Of a stretch of 64,000 nucleotides of DNA, positions 1 through 9,081 are shown in pieces. Source of the stretch: Oscillospiraceae bacterium. GTDB lineage: Bacteria > Bacillota_A > Clostridia > Oscillospirales > WRJC01. The position numbers and the translations under genes were made by a program. Below the pieces are notes generated by a model that was given only the letters and a program-made list of their open reading frames with translations, did not search any database and was not told the DNA's origin. Position 1 is the stretch's first letter, and every line of letters begins with the position of its first letter. The DNA lies in contig WRJC01000015.1 of the NCBI GenBank assembly GCA_009782405.1, positions 7,635-71,634 of the forward strand, read 5' to 3'.

Positions 1-1609
1 TCGCACCTTTTGCCTTGAATGCGGGCTCCGCGTCGTTATACAGCGATTTTGTCATTTCGGCCAAATCTATTCCCCATACTCCCGCGCATATTTTGGCTAT
101 GTCGGTATTTTCAACGACTCCGGTTATGCGCGCGTCGCCGGGCAGATATGTGTAAAGATTCACGTCCTCGCCGGTATGCCCCCCCGTGGTCCAGCCGATG
201 GAGGCGCGCTTTGAGATCATCGGCCCCACCGTGTAATTCATGCTCGAATCGGGGGTTTGCATTATCGCGTCGATCTCTTCTTCGCTCAAATCGTCTATGC
301 CGTAATATTTTTTCATCGCTTCGGCTATGACCAAGCGCTCCGCTTTGAATTTTGCCGTTATCTCCTGGATTTCCTCTTTTGACAATTTTTCGGCGTCGTC
401 GTCTTCATTTTCGCCGTCAGCTTCTTTGTCTTCAAGCTCTTTTGCCGCTTTCATGGCGGCGAAAACGTCCGCGCGCTCCGGGCCGAACTTGAACGCCATG
501 CCTTCGCCTGTCAGCGTCGCCTTTTTGAGCGGGGCCACGAATTTTTCTATCGGGTCTTTGGAATAGCTCGCGTCGGTTGAGCTGTCCCCTATCGTGATGC
601 CGCCGTTTCCGTGGTCGGTCATCACAAGGAGCATGGTGTCCTGACGCTGCTTCGCGAAATCAAGGGCGACTTTGACCGCGTCGTCAAAAGCGAGGATATC
701 CGAGATAAGGCCTATCGGATCGTTTGCGTGGGCGGCCCAGTCGATTTTTGAGCCTTCCACCATCAAGAAGAACCCTTCTTCGTTTTTCGACAGCAGTTCC
801 AGCGCTTTTTTTGTCATATCGGCCAGAGAGGGCTGCTGGGGAGCGGTTTCTTTTATGTCCATGTCATAGGCCATGGCGGCGTCCGGATTTTCGGGATACT
901 CGAACATCCCCCAGATTTTGCCCCCGGTCACTTCATTCATCTCGTCCTTTGTGGTCACATAACTATAATCCATCATCTTTATCTCGTTTATGATATTCTC
1001 AAAATCCTTGCGGTACGGGGAAGCGAGATATTTCGCGCCGCCGCCAAGCATGACGTCGATTCCGTTATATGCCTGCTGCTCGCCGATTATATCGTATTTG
1101 CTGCGGTCGTTGTAATGCGAAGTCCATGCGGCCGGGGTGGCGTGCTGGACTTGGCACGTCACGACGATGCCCGTCGATTTCCCTATGAGTTTGGCCGCTT
1201 CCAAGACAGTTGCGACAGGCGTGGATTCGGGCGTCACCCCGAGATACTTGTCGTTGGTCTTTATGCCGCTTGCGTAAGCTGTCGCGGCGGGAGCCGAGTC
1301 GGTGATCGCCCCGGTTGTTTTGCCGTCGGACCAGTATGTGCGCACAAGCCCGCTTGCGAGCTCGTCCATCGCGAGAGCGACATTCGCGTCGATATTTCCG
1401 GTTTTTGCGTCGTATGCCTTGTACCACCTCGAAAGTGTCACTCCGTTGATGCTCATCCCGTCGGGCACCATGACTATGATATTTTTTATCTGTCCGTTCG
1501 GAAGTTTTGCCTCGTCGGAACCGATTGCGAATATGGTCGTCGCGGACATAAGCGTCAACAAGAGCGCGAAAATCAGCGCCGAGATTCTTGTTTTGAACTT
1601 TTTTTGCAT
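1..1609 (-). CDS. Secreted alkaline phosphatase (3' end outside the window)
   Basis: This is an open frame of 536 codons that runs off the left edge without a stop, so the C-terminus is missing. The N-terminus is a signal peptide: a basic MQKKFKTR followed by a hydrophobic stretch to about residue 28. Alkaline phosphatase metal and active-site motifs appear in order: VPDGMS (Asp50), TDSAPAAT (nucleophile Ser105), EGSKIDWAAHAND (about 285-298), MTDHGNGG (about 329) and TGGHTGEDV (about 473). The family hydrolyses phosphomonoesters outside the membrane using zinc and magnesium. An acidic, Glu/Asp-rich insert lies around residues 390-410. The ATG at 1609 has GGGAGG six bases upstream. A phosphate-starvation role is usual for the family, but no Pho box was identified. 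Confidence 0.93.
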   Translation of the reverse strand, partial: MQKKFKTRISALIFALLLTLMSATTIFAIGSDEAKLPNGQIKNIIVMVPDGMSINGVTLSRWYKAYDAKTGNIDANVALAMDELASGLVRTYWSDGKTTGAITDSAPAATAYASGIKTNDKYLGVTPESTPVATVLEAAKLIGKSTGIVVTCQVQHATPAAWTSHYNDRSKYDIIGEQQAYNGIDVMLGGGAKYLASPYRKDFENIINEIKMMDYSYVTTKDEMNEVTGGKIWGMFEYPENPDAAMAYDMDIKETAPQQPSLADMTKKALELLSKNEEGFFLMVEGSKIDWAAHANDPIGLISDILAFDDAVKVALDFAKQRQDTMLLVMTDHGNGGITIGDSSTDASYSKDPIEKFVAPLKKATLTGEGMAFKFGPERADVFAAMKAAKELEDKEADGENEDDDAEKLSKEEIQEITAKFKAERLVIAEAMKKYYGIDDLSEEEIDAIMQTPDSSMNYTVGPMISKRASIGWTTGGHTGEDVNLYTYLPGDARITGVVENTDIAKICAGVWGIDLAEMTKSLYNDAEPAFKAKGA

Positions 1610-1645
1610 ATTTGCCTCCCAAAATATTTTTTTGTGTCCTCTTTG

Positions 1646-1673
1646 TGTATATGGTATCATTCGCAGTTGTAAA
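1646..1673 (-). promoter_or_regulatory. Possible promoter of the alkaline phosphatase gene
   Basis: On the minus strand TTTACA (1668-1673) is followed after 16 bases by TATACA (1646-1651), about 35 bases before the start codon. Both boxes are imperfect, so this is tentative. Confidence 0.4.
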
Positions 1674-1723
1674 GATGCTATCATTTTTTTGTAAAATTTG
1701 CGTAATATTTGAATGCAAATCCC

Positions 1724-1752
1724 TTGACATAAAAAAATACTTGTGCTATCAT
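1724..1752 (+). promoter_or_regulatory. SigmaA-type promoter for the UroD-family gene
   Basis: TTGACA (1724-1729), a 17-base spacer and TATCAT (1747-1752) lie 35 bases before the start codon. AAGGAGG (about 1771-1777) is the ribosome site. Confidence 0.7.
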
Positions 1753-1787
1753 GGTAACCAAAGCAAAAACAAGGAGGTGCGAAGCGC

Positions 1788-2852
1788 ATGAATTCAAGGG
1801 AGCGCGTGCTCGGCGCGATGGAGCGCAAAAAAATAGACCGGGTGCCCATATGGGAGAGCATATGGGGGACCACGATCGAAAACTGGCAAAAAGAGGGGCT
1901 TCCCAAGGACACCGACATAACGAAACGTTTCAGCTTGGACGGGATGAACGGCACCTATGTGGACTGGTCGTTTCAGTACCCCACCAAATTGGTCGAGGAG
2001 ACCGAGGAATATGTGATTTCCGTGAGCGCGGACAATGTAAAATCCAAAACCATGAAAAAATCCGCCTCGACGCTCGAACTGTCGGAATATTCCATTGTGA
2101 CCAGGGATGACTGGGAGCAAAACAAGCCCAGACTCGCCTTCAACGAGCGGCGGGTGGACATAGCCGGGGCCAAAACCAACCAGGCAAACACAAAGGATTC
2201 GCTGGTGCAGGTATTCATGGAGCCCTGCCTCGGCTTCGAGAAGTACAAATACTGCATGGGCACCGAAATGCTGCTGGTTGCCATAGCGGAGGATCCGGAA
2301 TGGATAAAAGACATGGTGGAGGCCACCGAGAGGCTCGCTTTCGACGCGCTGGACTATTGCCTCGGCGCGGGGCTCGAGTACGACATCGGCTATATCACCG
2401 AGGACATGGGCTATTCCAACGGGCCGTTCTTTTCGCCCGCCTTTTACAGGGAAATCATCTTTCCCAGCCACAAGCGCTACTGCGACTACCTGCATTCCAA
2501 AGCAATGAAGGCGATGCTGCACACATGCGGGGACAACCGAAAGCTGCTGCCGCAGTTCGTCGAGGCCGGGTTCGACATATTGAACCCGCTGGAAGTGAAA
2601 GCGGGGATGGACATATTTGCGATAAAGAAGGATTACGGCGATGTCCTCACATTGTGGGGCGGCATCGACGTGAAAACCATAAGCGGCGGCGACCTCGGCA
2701 GGCTGCACGATGAGATAAAGGCCAAGGTGAGCTTCGCGAAGCGGGGCGGGGGATATATCTTCGGCTCCGACCACTCGATACCCGACAACGTGCCGCTGGA
2801 GGCATACGAAAAGATGGTGGAGTGGGGGCTTGAGTACGGCAGCTACCAATAA
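1788..2852 (+). CDS. Uroporphyrinogen decarboxylase-family protein, MtaA/CmuA-like
   Basis: The protein has 354 residues and belongs to the URO-D fold family, which contains true uroporphyrinogen decarboxylases and zinc-dependent corrinoid:CoM-type methyltransferases. The opening (NSRERVLGAMERKKIDRVPIWE) and the MLHTCGDN segment near residue 244 match the methyltransferase-like branch, where His and Cys of HxC are zinc ligands. There is no haem gene nearby, so a haem role is unlikely. A partner corrinoid protein is also absent, so the substrate is unknown. A dedicated promoter and a strong AAGGAGG site support the start. It converges on the MATE gene with two bases between stops. A second, more divergent family member lies at 41182-42282. 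Confidence 0.8.
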   Translation: MNSRERVLGAMERKKIDRVPIWESIWGTTIENWQKEGLPKDTDITKRFSLDGMNGTYVDWSFQYPTKLVEETEEYVISVSADNVKSKTMKKSASTLELSEYSIVTRDDWEQNKPRLAFNERRVDIAGAKTNQANTKDSLVQVFMEPCLGFEKYKYCMGTEMLLVAIAEDPEWIKDMVEATERLAFDALDYCLGAGLEYDIGYITEDMGYSNGPFFSPAFYREIIFPSHKRYCDYLHSKAMKAMLHTCGDNRKLLPQFVEAGFDILNPLEVKAGMDIFAIKKDYGDVLTLWGGIDVKTISGGDLGRLHDEIKAKVSFAKRGGGYIFGSDHSIPDNVPLEAYEKMVEWGLEYGSYQ

Positions 2853-2854
2853 AT

Positions 2855-4267
2855 CTATATCACTTTGAAATTTTGCCATTTGTTGCCAAACAGCCGCCGC
2901 ACAAAAAACAGGGCGCGGACTATCCAGTCGAGAATCATCGCAAGCCATATGCCCAAAACCCCCAAGCCGAAATAGGCGAATATGTAGCTGAAAGCGATCC
3001 TGCAGACGCACATCGTCGAAATGGAAACTATCAGGGGGAATCTCACATCGCCTGAAGCCCTGAAAATATTGGGGAGCGTAAAAGCCAAAGGCCAAAATAA
3101 CGCGGCGAATATCCCGTGGGCGACGACGAGCGTCAGGGCGATGTCGAATGTTTCGGGCGACAGCCGATACAGGCCCAGTATCGATTTACCAAAGAGCAAT
3201 ATGGACGCATTGGAAAAAGTCATGAATGTAAACACGAGTTTCATGAAAAATTTTATGTAATGGTTCGCCTGGTCGTATTTGTTTGCCCCCGCGCATTGCG
3301 CCACCACCGAAGTGAGCGCAAGACCCAGCGCGGAGCCCGGTATGACCGCTACGCCCGCGATGCTTCCCGCCACGGCGTTTGCGGCGATTGCGGCCGTCCC
3401 CATCGTCACCGTGAGCCTTGTCAGTATGATCTTGCCGAATTGAAAAAAGCTGGTTTCCAACCCTCCGGGCACGCCGATTTTCAATATGCGTTTTGTCATT
3501 TGCATATCTGTGCCTTTTAGCCCGTACGACCTGACGTGTATGTCAAGAAACGGGTTTCGCAGCGTTTTCATCATGCACAGCGCCGCAACCATCCGCGCAA
3601 TCAAAGTCGCGAGCCCCGCCCCGAATGCCCCGAGGCGAAAAACATAGATAAAAACGGCATTTCCCGTCAGATTGAGTATGTTCATCACGATTGCGTTCAT
3701 CATGGCCAGCCTCGAATTGCCCATGTTGCGAAACAACGCGGCAGAGGAACTGAACAACGCGATGAAAGGAAAAGAGGCCGCCGTCGCGTAAAAATATCCC
3801 TGGGCGCTGTCCATAACCGCCGGTTCTATGCTGCCAAACAGCAGCGAAAGCACGGGTTTGTTCAAAGCGAGGCACAAAGCCGAGATCACCAGCGCAAACA
3901 GCGTGGTGGAAGTCACCAATTGTTTTGCCGCCTGCTTGGCGTTTTCGCGCTCGCCCTTTCCGAGGTATTGCCCCGCGACCACGGCTCCGCCCGCGGCGAA
4001 TGAGGCGAACAGCCCGATGAGCAGTATGTTGATCGATTCCACCACGGACACGCCCGAAACCGCGCTTTCCCCCGCGCTTGCCACCATCATCGTGTCTATC
4101 AATCCGACGGTCAGGGCGAGCATCTGGTCGATTATCAGCGGTATTATCAGCCTGAGCAGATACCTTTTGTCAAACATCAATTCGCTTTTTTCTATTTTGT
4201 CTCCGCTTGAATTATTCACAAATAATTTTGTCCTTATCAGCGACAAACAACACCGCATAAATAACAT
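2855..4267 (-). CDS. MATE-family multidrug/metabolite exporter
   Basis: This is a polytopic membrane protein with about twelve hydrophobic segments and the MATE opening LLRLIIPLIIDQMLALTVGLIDTM, followed by repeats of small residues around AGESAVSGVS. MATE proteins export cationic drugs or metabolites in exchange for Na+ or H+. The ATG at 4267 gives 470 residues with about 30 extra N-terminal residues unlike the family. The ATG at 4177 (MFDKRYLL) gives 440 residues and fits the family better, but neither has a convincing ribosome site. The substrate cannot be read from sequence. Confidence 0.88.
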   Translation of the reverse strand: MLFMRCCLSLIRTKLFVNNSSGDKIEKSELMFDKRYLLRLIIPLIIDQMLALTVGLIDTMMVASAGESAVSGVSVVESINILLIGLFASFAAGGAVVAGQYLGKGERENAKQAAKQLVTSTTLFALVISALCLALNKPVLSLLFGSIEPAVMDSAQGYFYATAASFPFIALFSSSAALFRNMGNSRLAMMNAIVMNILNLTGNAVFIYVFRLGAFGAGLATLIARMVAALCMMKTLRNPFLDIHVRSYGLKGTDMQMTKRILKIGVPGGLETSFFQFGKIILTRLTVTMGTAAIAANAVAGSIAGVAVIPGSALGLALTSVVAQCAGANKYDQANHYIKFFMKLVFTFMTFSNASILLFGKSILGLYRLSPETFDIALTLVVAHGIFAALFWPLAFTLPNIFRASGDVRFPLIVSISTMCVCRIAFSYIFAYFGLGVLGIWLAMILDWIVRALFFVRRLFGNKWQNFKVI

Positions 4268-4318
4268 GCGCCATGCGGCACGTCAACGCTTTTTTTGTTT
4301 TGTTTCTGCGAATTTGGC

Positions 4319-4346
4319 AAAAAACAACCGTTTCCGGTTGTTTTTT
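4319..4346 (-). terminator. Rho-independent terminator, probably bidirectional
   Basis: Six A, CAACCG, a TTTC loop, CGGTTG and six T form a near-perfect hairpin with a U-tract in either direction. It lies just past the stop of the minus-strand esterase gene at 4364. Confidence 0.8.
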
Positions 4347-4363
4347 AGATGGCGGGCAAAAGT

Positions 4364-5389
4364 TCACAAATTTTCAATGAAAAAGTTTATCCCGTCGTCC
4401 GATTTGTCAAATTCGTGAGATCCGTCGAAAATTTTTATCTTCAGCGAATCGGCGCAGTTTTCGGCTTCTGCGTATTTTTTCAGCCTTTCTATTTCTTCCG
4501 CGGCAAAATCCGGGTCAAACAACTCGTCGTTTTTCCCTATTTCTATGTACAGTTTCCTCGGGAGCGCCAAACAGCCCACTTCGGCGTCGAAAAAAGAATT
4601 GGCTTGGTTGAAATATGTCCAGTCCGCGTTGTTGTATTTGAGGCGATCGTTAAACCAGCATGAGGAGAGCGTCACTTTTATCCTCGTGTCGGCAGCCGCC
4701 GCATAAAGCGCGTACATTCCGCCGTAGGAAAGCCCCGCCATTCCGACCCGGTTTTCGTCGATTCCGTCAAGGGCCGAAAAATAGTCTATGGAGCGCATGA
4801 TGCAGTAAATTTCCAAAGCCGTTATGCTGCCCCCGTGTTGCTTGAGTTTTTTGTCGATTTCCGCCCTGTCGTAATTTTCGCCCTTGTAAAAATCAGAAGC
4901 CCACAAAAGAAGCTGCGGCGCAAAAATTTTCATGCCTTTTCGCATGATCCTTCTGACCATGTGGTTGTAGTTGGCCGAATCCTGCACAAGGCTGCCGACA
5001 ATTTCGGGGCTGCCGCCTCCCCCATGCTGCGCGATCACGAACGAATCCTTGCCGGAATCCGATTTTTCCTTAGGCTCGTACAATATGCCGTAAAACCAAA
5101 AATCCGGCATGACTTCGAGCTGATAGCGCGTCATGACCATGTTTTCGTCATCTCCGAGGTATTCTTTTTTTGCGGCTATTTCGGTTTTGTCATAGCATTT
5201 GGAATTGTTCCCGCATTTGCCGCAGGTCAAAGGATAGCCGAGCATCGCGACATATCTGTCCCGCAGCGCCTCCTTGTTTTGTCCTTTTGCTTCGCGGCTG
5301 CTTTTTGAGCCTTGATTCAAATTGTCGAGCAATTTGCCTATGCTGCGCACATATTCGTCCCTTTGCCTCAGATTTTCAAATTCAAACAT
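4364..5389 (-). CDS. Alpha/beta-hydrolase, acetyl-xylan-esterase-like
   Basis: The protein has 341 residues with an alpha/beta-hydrolase core. QHGGGG (121-126) fits the oxyanion-hole strand, GLSYGG (219-224) is the nucleophile elbow with Ser221, and the late GSHEF supplies the catalytic His, with an Asp probably in ELFDPDF. No signal peptide is visible, so it should act in the cytoplasm. It resembles carbohydrate esterases and dienelactone-hydrolase-type enzymes next to glycosidase genes, so deacetylation of imported oligosaccharides is a reasonable inference. Cysteines in TCGKCGNNSKC (55-65) are unusual for the family and could bind metal. A related protein is encoded at 27351-28379. Confidence 0.75.
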   Translation of the reverse strand: MFEFENLRQRDEYVRSIGKLLDNLNQGSKSSREAKGQNKEALRDRYVAMLGYPLTCGKCGNNSKCYDKTEIAAKKEYLGDDENMVMTRYQLEVMPDFWFYGILYEPKEKSDSGKDSFVIAQHGGGGSPEIVGSLVQDSANYNHMVRRIMRKGMKIFAPQLLLWASDFYKGENYDRAEIDKKLKQHGGSITALEIYCIMRSIDYFSALDGIDENRVGMAGLSYGGMYALYAAAADTRIKVTLSSCWFNDRLKYNNADWTYFNQANSFFDAEVGCLALPRKLYIEIGKNDELFDPDFAAEEIERLKKYAEAENCADSLKIKIFDGSHEFDKSDDGINFFIENL

Positions 5390-5473
5390 GCGGCGTCGCC
5401 CCCTTCTTGTTATTTATCACTTAGATTATACCGCAATTATTGTAATTTGTCAATGGTTTTTCGCAATAAAATA

Positions 5474-5502
5474 TTGACATTGCCGCTATCTTGGCGTATA
5501 AT
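5474..5502 (+). promoter_or_regulatory. SigmaA promoter of the lipoprotein-GH31 operon
   Basis: TTGACA (5474-5479), exactly 17 bases, then TATAAT (5497-5502), 35 bases before the lipoprotein start. Both boxes are consensus. Confidence 0.85.
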
Positions 5503-5536
5503 GTAAATATTAATGATGAAGGGAGCGGTTGGTATC

Positions 5537-7006
5537 ATGAAAAAAATTATTTCCGCGTTGTTTTTGCTTCTTGCGGCTTGCTGGTTCGTTTCTTGCTCGA
5601 AAGACGATTCGGGGCCGGGCAGCGGGGTGTTTCCCGAAAATTCCGAAGCGGCGGCCGAGACCGCGACAAAAGAGGAATTTGACATATATGAAATCCTGCC
5701 TGCGGCGGATTTCGGCGAAAATGTTTTCAACGCATATGTCCCGCCCAATTTTTATTCGCCCGTGGACATCGGCTTCACCGCCGAGGAGCAAATCGGCGAA
5801 AAGTTCAACGACGAAGTTTATCTCCGTAACAGGAGGCTCGAAGACCGCTACAATTTCAAGTTTGGCATAATATACGGTTCCGACCCGTGGTCTTCATATG
5901 CCGATTTGACCAAGATAATGAAAGGGGGCGACAATTCATACGACGTGTTTTTCACCCATATCTGGAGCAATGTGGCCACTTTCGCTTCCGAGGGCATGGT
6001 CAAGGACTGGCAGGAAGTCCCATATGCCGATTTGGGGCGGCCTTGGTGGAACCAATCGTCCATAAACGCGATGAAAATAGCGAACAAGGTGTTTTATGCC
6101 GCAGGCTCGTTTCAGGTCCAGGATGTCGTCGTATTGATAGCCAACAAGGCGATGGTGGCCGATTTCGCGCTCGAATCGCCGTACAAACTCGTCACCGAGG
6201 GCAGGTGGACGCTCGACACGGTGGGCGAAATGGCGAAGGCTGTGACCCTTGACCTCGACAACAACGGAAAATTTGACGAAAGCGACAGGTACGGGATAGA
6301 ATTCGGCGGCAGCTGGCAGCTCAGCACTTTTGTCTACGCCTGCGGCGGGCAGATAACCGAAATCGACGGCGGCGGCGTTCCTTCGCTTGTTTTGAAAAAC
6401 GAAAAGATGGTTTCGATTTTCGACAGGCTCTCGAGTTTCGTGCATGACGGCAACAAAATCTACCTGTTCAACGGCAACACCGAAGAGACCTGGAACCGCC
6501 CGCACATAGGCGTACAGTCCGGGCGGGTGCTTCTGACCGAATACGATTTGCTTGACTGCGGCGAGCTCCGCCAGATAGACGCCGAATACATGATACTCCC
6601 CCTGCCGAAATACGACGAGGCGCAACCCGGCTACCGCTCGATATCGATGACGGGCACCCTCTGCATCCCGAGATACATAGAAAACGAACGCGCCGACATG
6701 GTCGGGATAATAATGGAGGCGATGGCAGCTGACGGGTATAAAAACATAATCCCGCTCTATTACAACGTCGTTCTGAAATCCAAATACGCGCAGGACGAGG
6801 AATCCATAGAAATGATCGACATCATCCTAAACAGCGTCGTCTACGACCTCGGATTCTGCTACAACGACATAGGGCTTCCCGGATACGATTTCAACGCTTG
6901 GATCCGGGACAAGAAAAATTATGTCAGCACGATAGAAAAAAGCGAAGACAAAATGAAAGCCGCGCTCGAAAAAGTGTACAACAAAATAATCGAGCAATAC
7001 GGCTGA
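5537..7006 (+). CDS. Extracellular solute-binding lipoprotein (family 1-like)
   Basis: The start ATG at 5537 follows GGGAGCGG by about nine bases and gives 489 residues. The signal sequence ends in LLAAC (Cys15), with a second candidate lipobox FVSC at Cys20. The mature protein has features shared by six paralogues in this window: a GEKFNDEVYLRNRRLEDRY segment, an EF-hand-like loop LDLDNNGKFDESDRYG and a C-terminal DEESIEMIDIIL block. ABC importer receptors of this type bind oligosaccharides outside the membrane. No permease or ATPase genes lie nearby, so the transporter must be encoded elsewhere. The GH31 gene follows after 29 bases, suggesting an alpha-glucan or related glycan as substrate. 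Confidence 0.88.
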   Translation: MKKIISALFLLLAACWFVSCSKDDSGPGSGVFPENSEAAAETATKEEFDIYEILPAADFGENVFNAYVPPNFYSPVDIGFTAEEQIGEKFNDEVYLRNRRLEDRYNFKFGIIYGSDPWSSYADLTKIMKGGDNSYDVFFTHIWSNVATFASEGMVKDWQEVPYADLGRPWWNQSSINAMKIANKVFYAAGSFQVQDVVVLIANKAMVADFALESPYKLVTEGRWTLDTVGEMAKAVTLDLDNNGKFDESDRYGIEFGGSWQLSTFVYACGGQITEIDGGGVPSLVLKNEKMVSIFDRLSSFVHDGNKIYLFNGNTEETWNRPHIGVQSGRVLLTEYDLLDCGELRQIDAEYMILPLPKYDEAQPGYRSISMTGTLCIPRYIENERADMVGIIMEAMAADGYKNIIPLYYNVVLKSKYAQDEESIEMIDIILNSVVYDLGFCYNDIGLPGYDFNAWIRDKKNYVSTIEKSEDKMKAALEKVYNKIIEQYG

Positions 7007-7035
7007 TTGAATTTTGGAGAAAGAAGGGTCAAAAT

Positions 7036-9081
7036 ATGGATTTCAAACCGATTGTAAAAAAAATATACCCTGGCATTTATGAGTTCGAGTTCGGGGAGCG
7101 CGAAAAGTTCGAGCCAAGCCAATATGCGCTCGAACCGCCCAAGGCCGAAATATTGGACTCATTGCCCGACTGCGGCCTGCCTTTCGAAATTTCCGCCATC
7201 GCCGCAAAAATCACCAATAGGGGCGCGCTGCTGTGCCTGCCGTATTCAGGCGCAGAGGAAATCTACGGGTTCGGGCTCCAAAGCGGGAAGGTAAACCAAG
7301 CGGGGCAAAAACGCCTGCTGAAAACGAATGCCGACGCGCAGGGAAATATAGGAAATTCCCATTCGGCCGTCCCGTTCTACGTTTCGACCAAAGGTTACGG
7401 CATTGTTTTGGACACCATGCGCTATTCGTGTTTTTGCTGCGCGAGCTCCAAGCCGCGCAAATCGCCAAATGGCGCAATCACCGCCGAAATAGCCGGAGTG
7501 AGCGGAATGCACGGATATTTGTTTGCGGGGGATGGCAAATCCGGGCTCGACCCCGTAGCTGATGTATGCCGCAGATACGTTTTGTTTTCCGGGGGAGGGG
7601 CTATGCCGCCGTTTTGGGGGCTCGGCGTTTGGTACAGGGCCTATGGGAAATTCGACGAAAACGAATTGCTGGACATGGCCAAACTGCTGAGGGACGAAGA
7701 AATGCCGGTGAGCGTTTTCGGGCTCGAACCGGGTTGGCACAGCCACGCTTATCCATGCACGTACAAATTCGACAAAGAGCACTACAAAGACTACAAAAAC
7801 ACTTTGAAAAAATTGCGGGAAATGAACTACAAATTGAACCTTTGGGAACACGTCTTCGTCCACCCGGAGAGCGACATATACGGGCCCCTTGAGCCGTATG
7901 CCGCCGATTATGAAGTGTGGGGCGGAATTGTACCCGATTTGTCGATTGAAAAAGCGAGGGGGATTTTCGGTGGCTATCACGGCGAACATTTGCTGTGCGA
8001 AGGGGTTTCCGGATTCAAATGCGACGAATGCGACGGCTCGGATTTTACGGGCGGCTGGTCATACCCCGACCACGCAGAATTCCCCTCGGGAATGGACGGC
8101 GAGCAGATGCACTCCGAGCTACCCATGTTCTACCAAAAAACGTTCTACGAATTGTACAAAAACGAAAACAGGCGGACTTGGGGGGAAGTTCGGGCGCAGT
8201 ACAGCTACGCCGCCCCATACCCTTTCATTCTTTACAGCGACTGGTACGACCACAAAGACTACATAAGCATGGTCATGAACATGGGGTTTTCGGGGATTTT
8301 GTATTCCCCCGAAATACGCACGGCAAAAAGCAAAGAAGATCTGTACAGGCGCATGCTCACAGGCGTGTTTTCGCCGAAGCTCGAGATGAACATATGGTTT
8401 ATGCCAAATCCCATGTGGAAAAATTACGACAGCGAAAAAAACCGCAAAAACGAAATCCTCCCCGAAAGCGATGAACTCAGGGATGCCTGCCGGGAGTTCA
8501 TGAAAATGAGGACGGCCCTGGCGCCGTATTTGTACACCGCTTTTTACAGATACCACGCGCAAGGGATCGCCCCGGTGCGGGCGCTGCAGATGGATTACCC
8601 CGAATGCCGCAGCATGGAAAGCCAAGGGTATGCCAATGGGATAAGTTTCGGGGGCGACATCATCGCCTATCCGCTGACGGCAAATCAATCCGAAGCGAAA
8701 CTGTTTTTGCCTGAGGGCGAATGGCATTGCTGGTTTACGGGCGAAAAGTTCGCGGGCGGGAGGGAACACACATTGACCTGCAAAACAGATCAAATTCCCG
8801 TATTTGTGCGGGAAGGCGCGATTTTGCCCATTCTGGAAAACACGGATGCCATTTTCAAAGGCGGCAAATTGAAAATACGGCCGTGGGTTTACGGCGAGAC
8901 GGCAAAGGGCACGTTGTACATCGACGATTTTGAGAGCTTTGATTTCGAAAAAGGGGCATATACCATATATAATTTCAAATTTGAAAACGGAAAACTTGCA
9001 ATTGAAACAACCAAAACAAACGAAACAAAAAACGAGGAGGAAAAGGTATGGATTTTAACGGAATTCCAAAAAGCAAAGTGA
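7036..9081 (+). CDS. Glycoside hydrolase family 31 (alpha-glycosidase)
   Basis: The protein has 681 residues. The start is ATG 7036 behind GAGAAAGAAGGG; frames extending further upstream would run into the lipoprotein gene. GH31 features: an N-terminal beta-sandwich, EEIYGFGLQSGKVN, the barrel motif PFWGLGVWYRAYG, the nucleophile region GFKCDECDGSDF, and a later SDWYDHKDY as acid/base candidate, then the C-terminal beta domains. Family members hydrolyse alpha-glucosides, alpha-xylosides or alpha-galactosides, or transfer glycosyl units. The CDECD nucleophile variant prevents a firm substrate call. No signal peptide is visible, so it probably works on imported oligosaccharides. It overlaps the next gene by 34 bases, suggesting translational coupling. 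Confidence 0.9.
   Translation: MDFKPIVKKIYPGIYEFEFGEREKFEPSQYALEPPKAEILDSLPDCGLPFEISAIAAKITNRGALLCLPYSGAEEIYGFGLQSGKVNQAGQKRLLKTNADAQGNIGNSHSAVPFYVSTKGYGIVLDTMRYSCFCCASSKPRKSPNGAITAEIAGVSGMHGYLFAGDGKSGLDPVADVCRRYVLFSGGGAMPPFWGLGVWYRAYGKFDENELLDMAKLLRDEEMPVSVFGLEPGWHSHAYPCTYKFDKEHYKDYKNTLKKLREMNYKLNLWEHVFVHPESDIYGPLEPYAADYEVWGGIVPDLSIEKARGIFGGYHGEHLLCEGVSGFKCDECDGSDFTGGWSYPDHAEFPSGMDGEQMHSELPMFYQKTFYELYKNENRRTWGEVRAQYSYAAPYPFILYSDWYDHKDYISMVMNMGFSGILYSPEIRTAKSKEDLYRRMLTGVFSPKLEMNIWFMPNPMWKNYDSEKNRKNEILPESDELRDACREFMKMRTALAPYLYTAFYRYHAQGIAPVRALQMDYPECRSMESQGYANGISFGGDIIAYPLTANQSEAKLFLPEGEWHCWFTGEKFAGGREHTLTCKTDQIPVFVREGAILPILENTDAIFKGGKLKIRPWVYGETAKGTLYIDDFESFDFEKGAYTIYNFKFENGKLAIETTKTNETKNEEEKVWILTEFQKAK

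Noticed and set aside
1794..3095. Long antisense open frame opposite the UroD-family gene
   Set aside because: It mirrors the codon bias of the real gene, lacks a ribosome site and matches no recognisable family.
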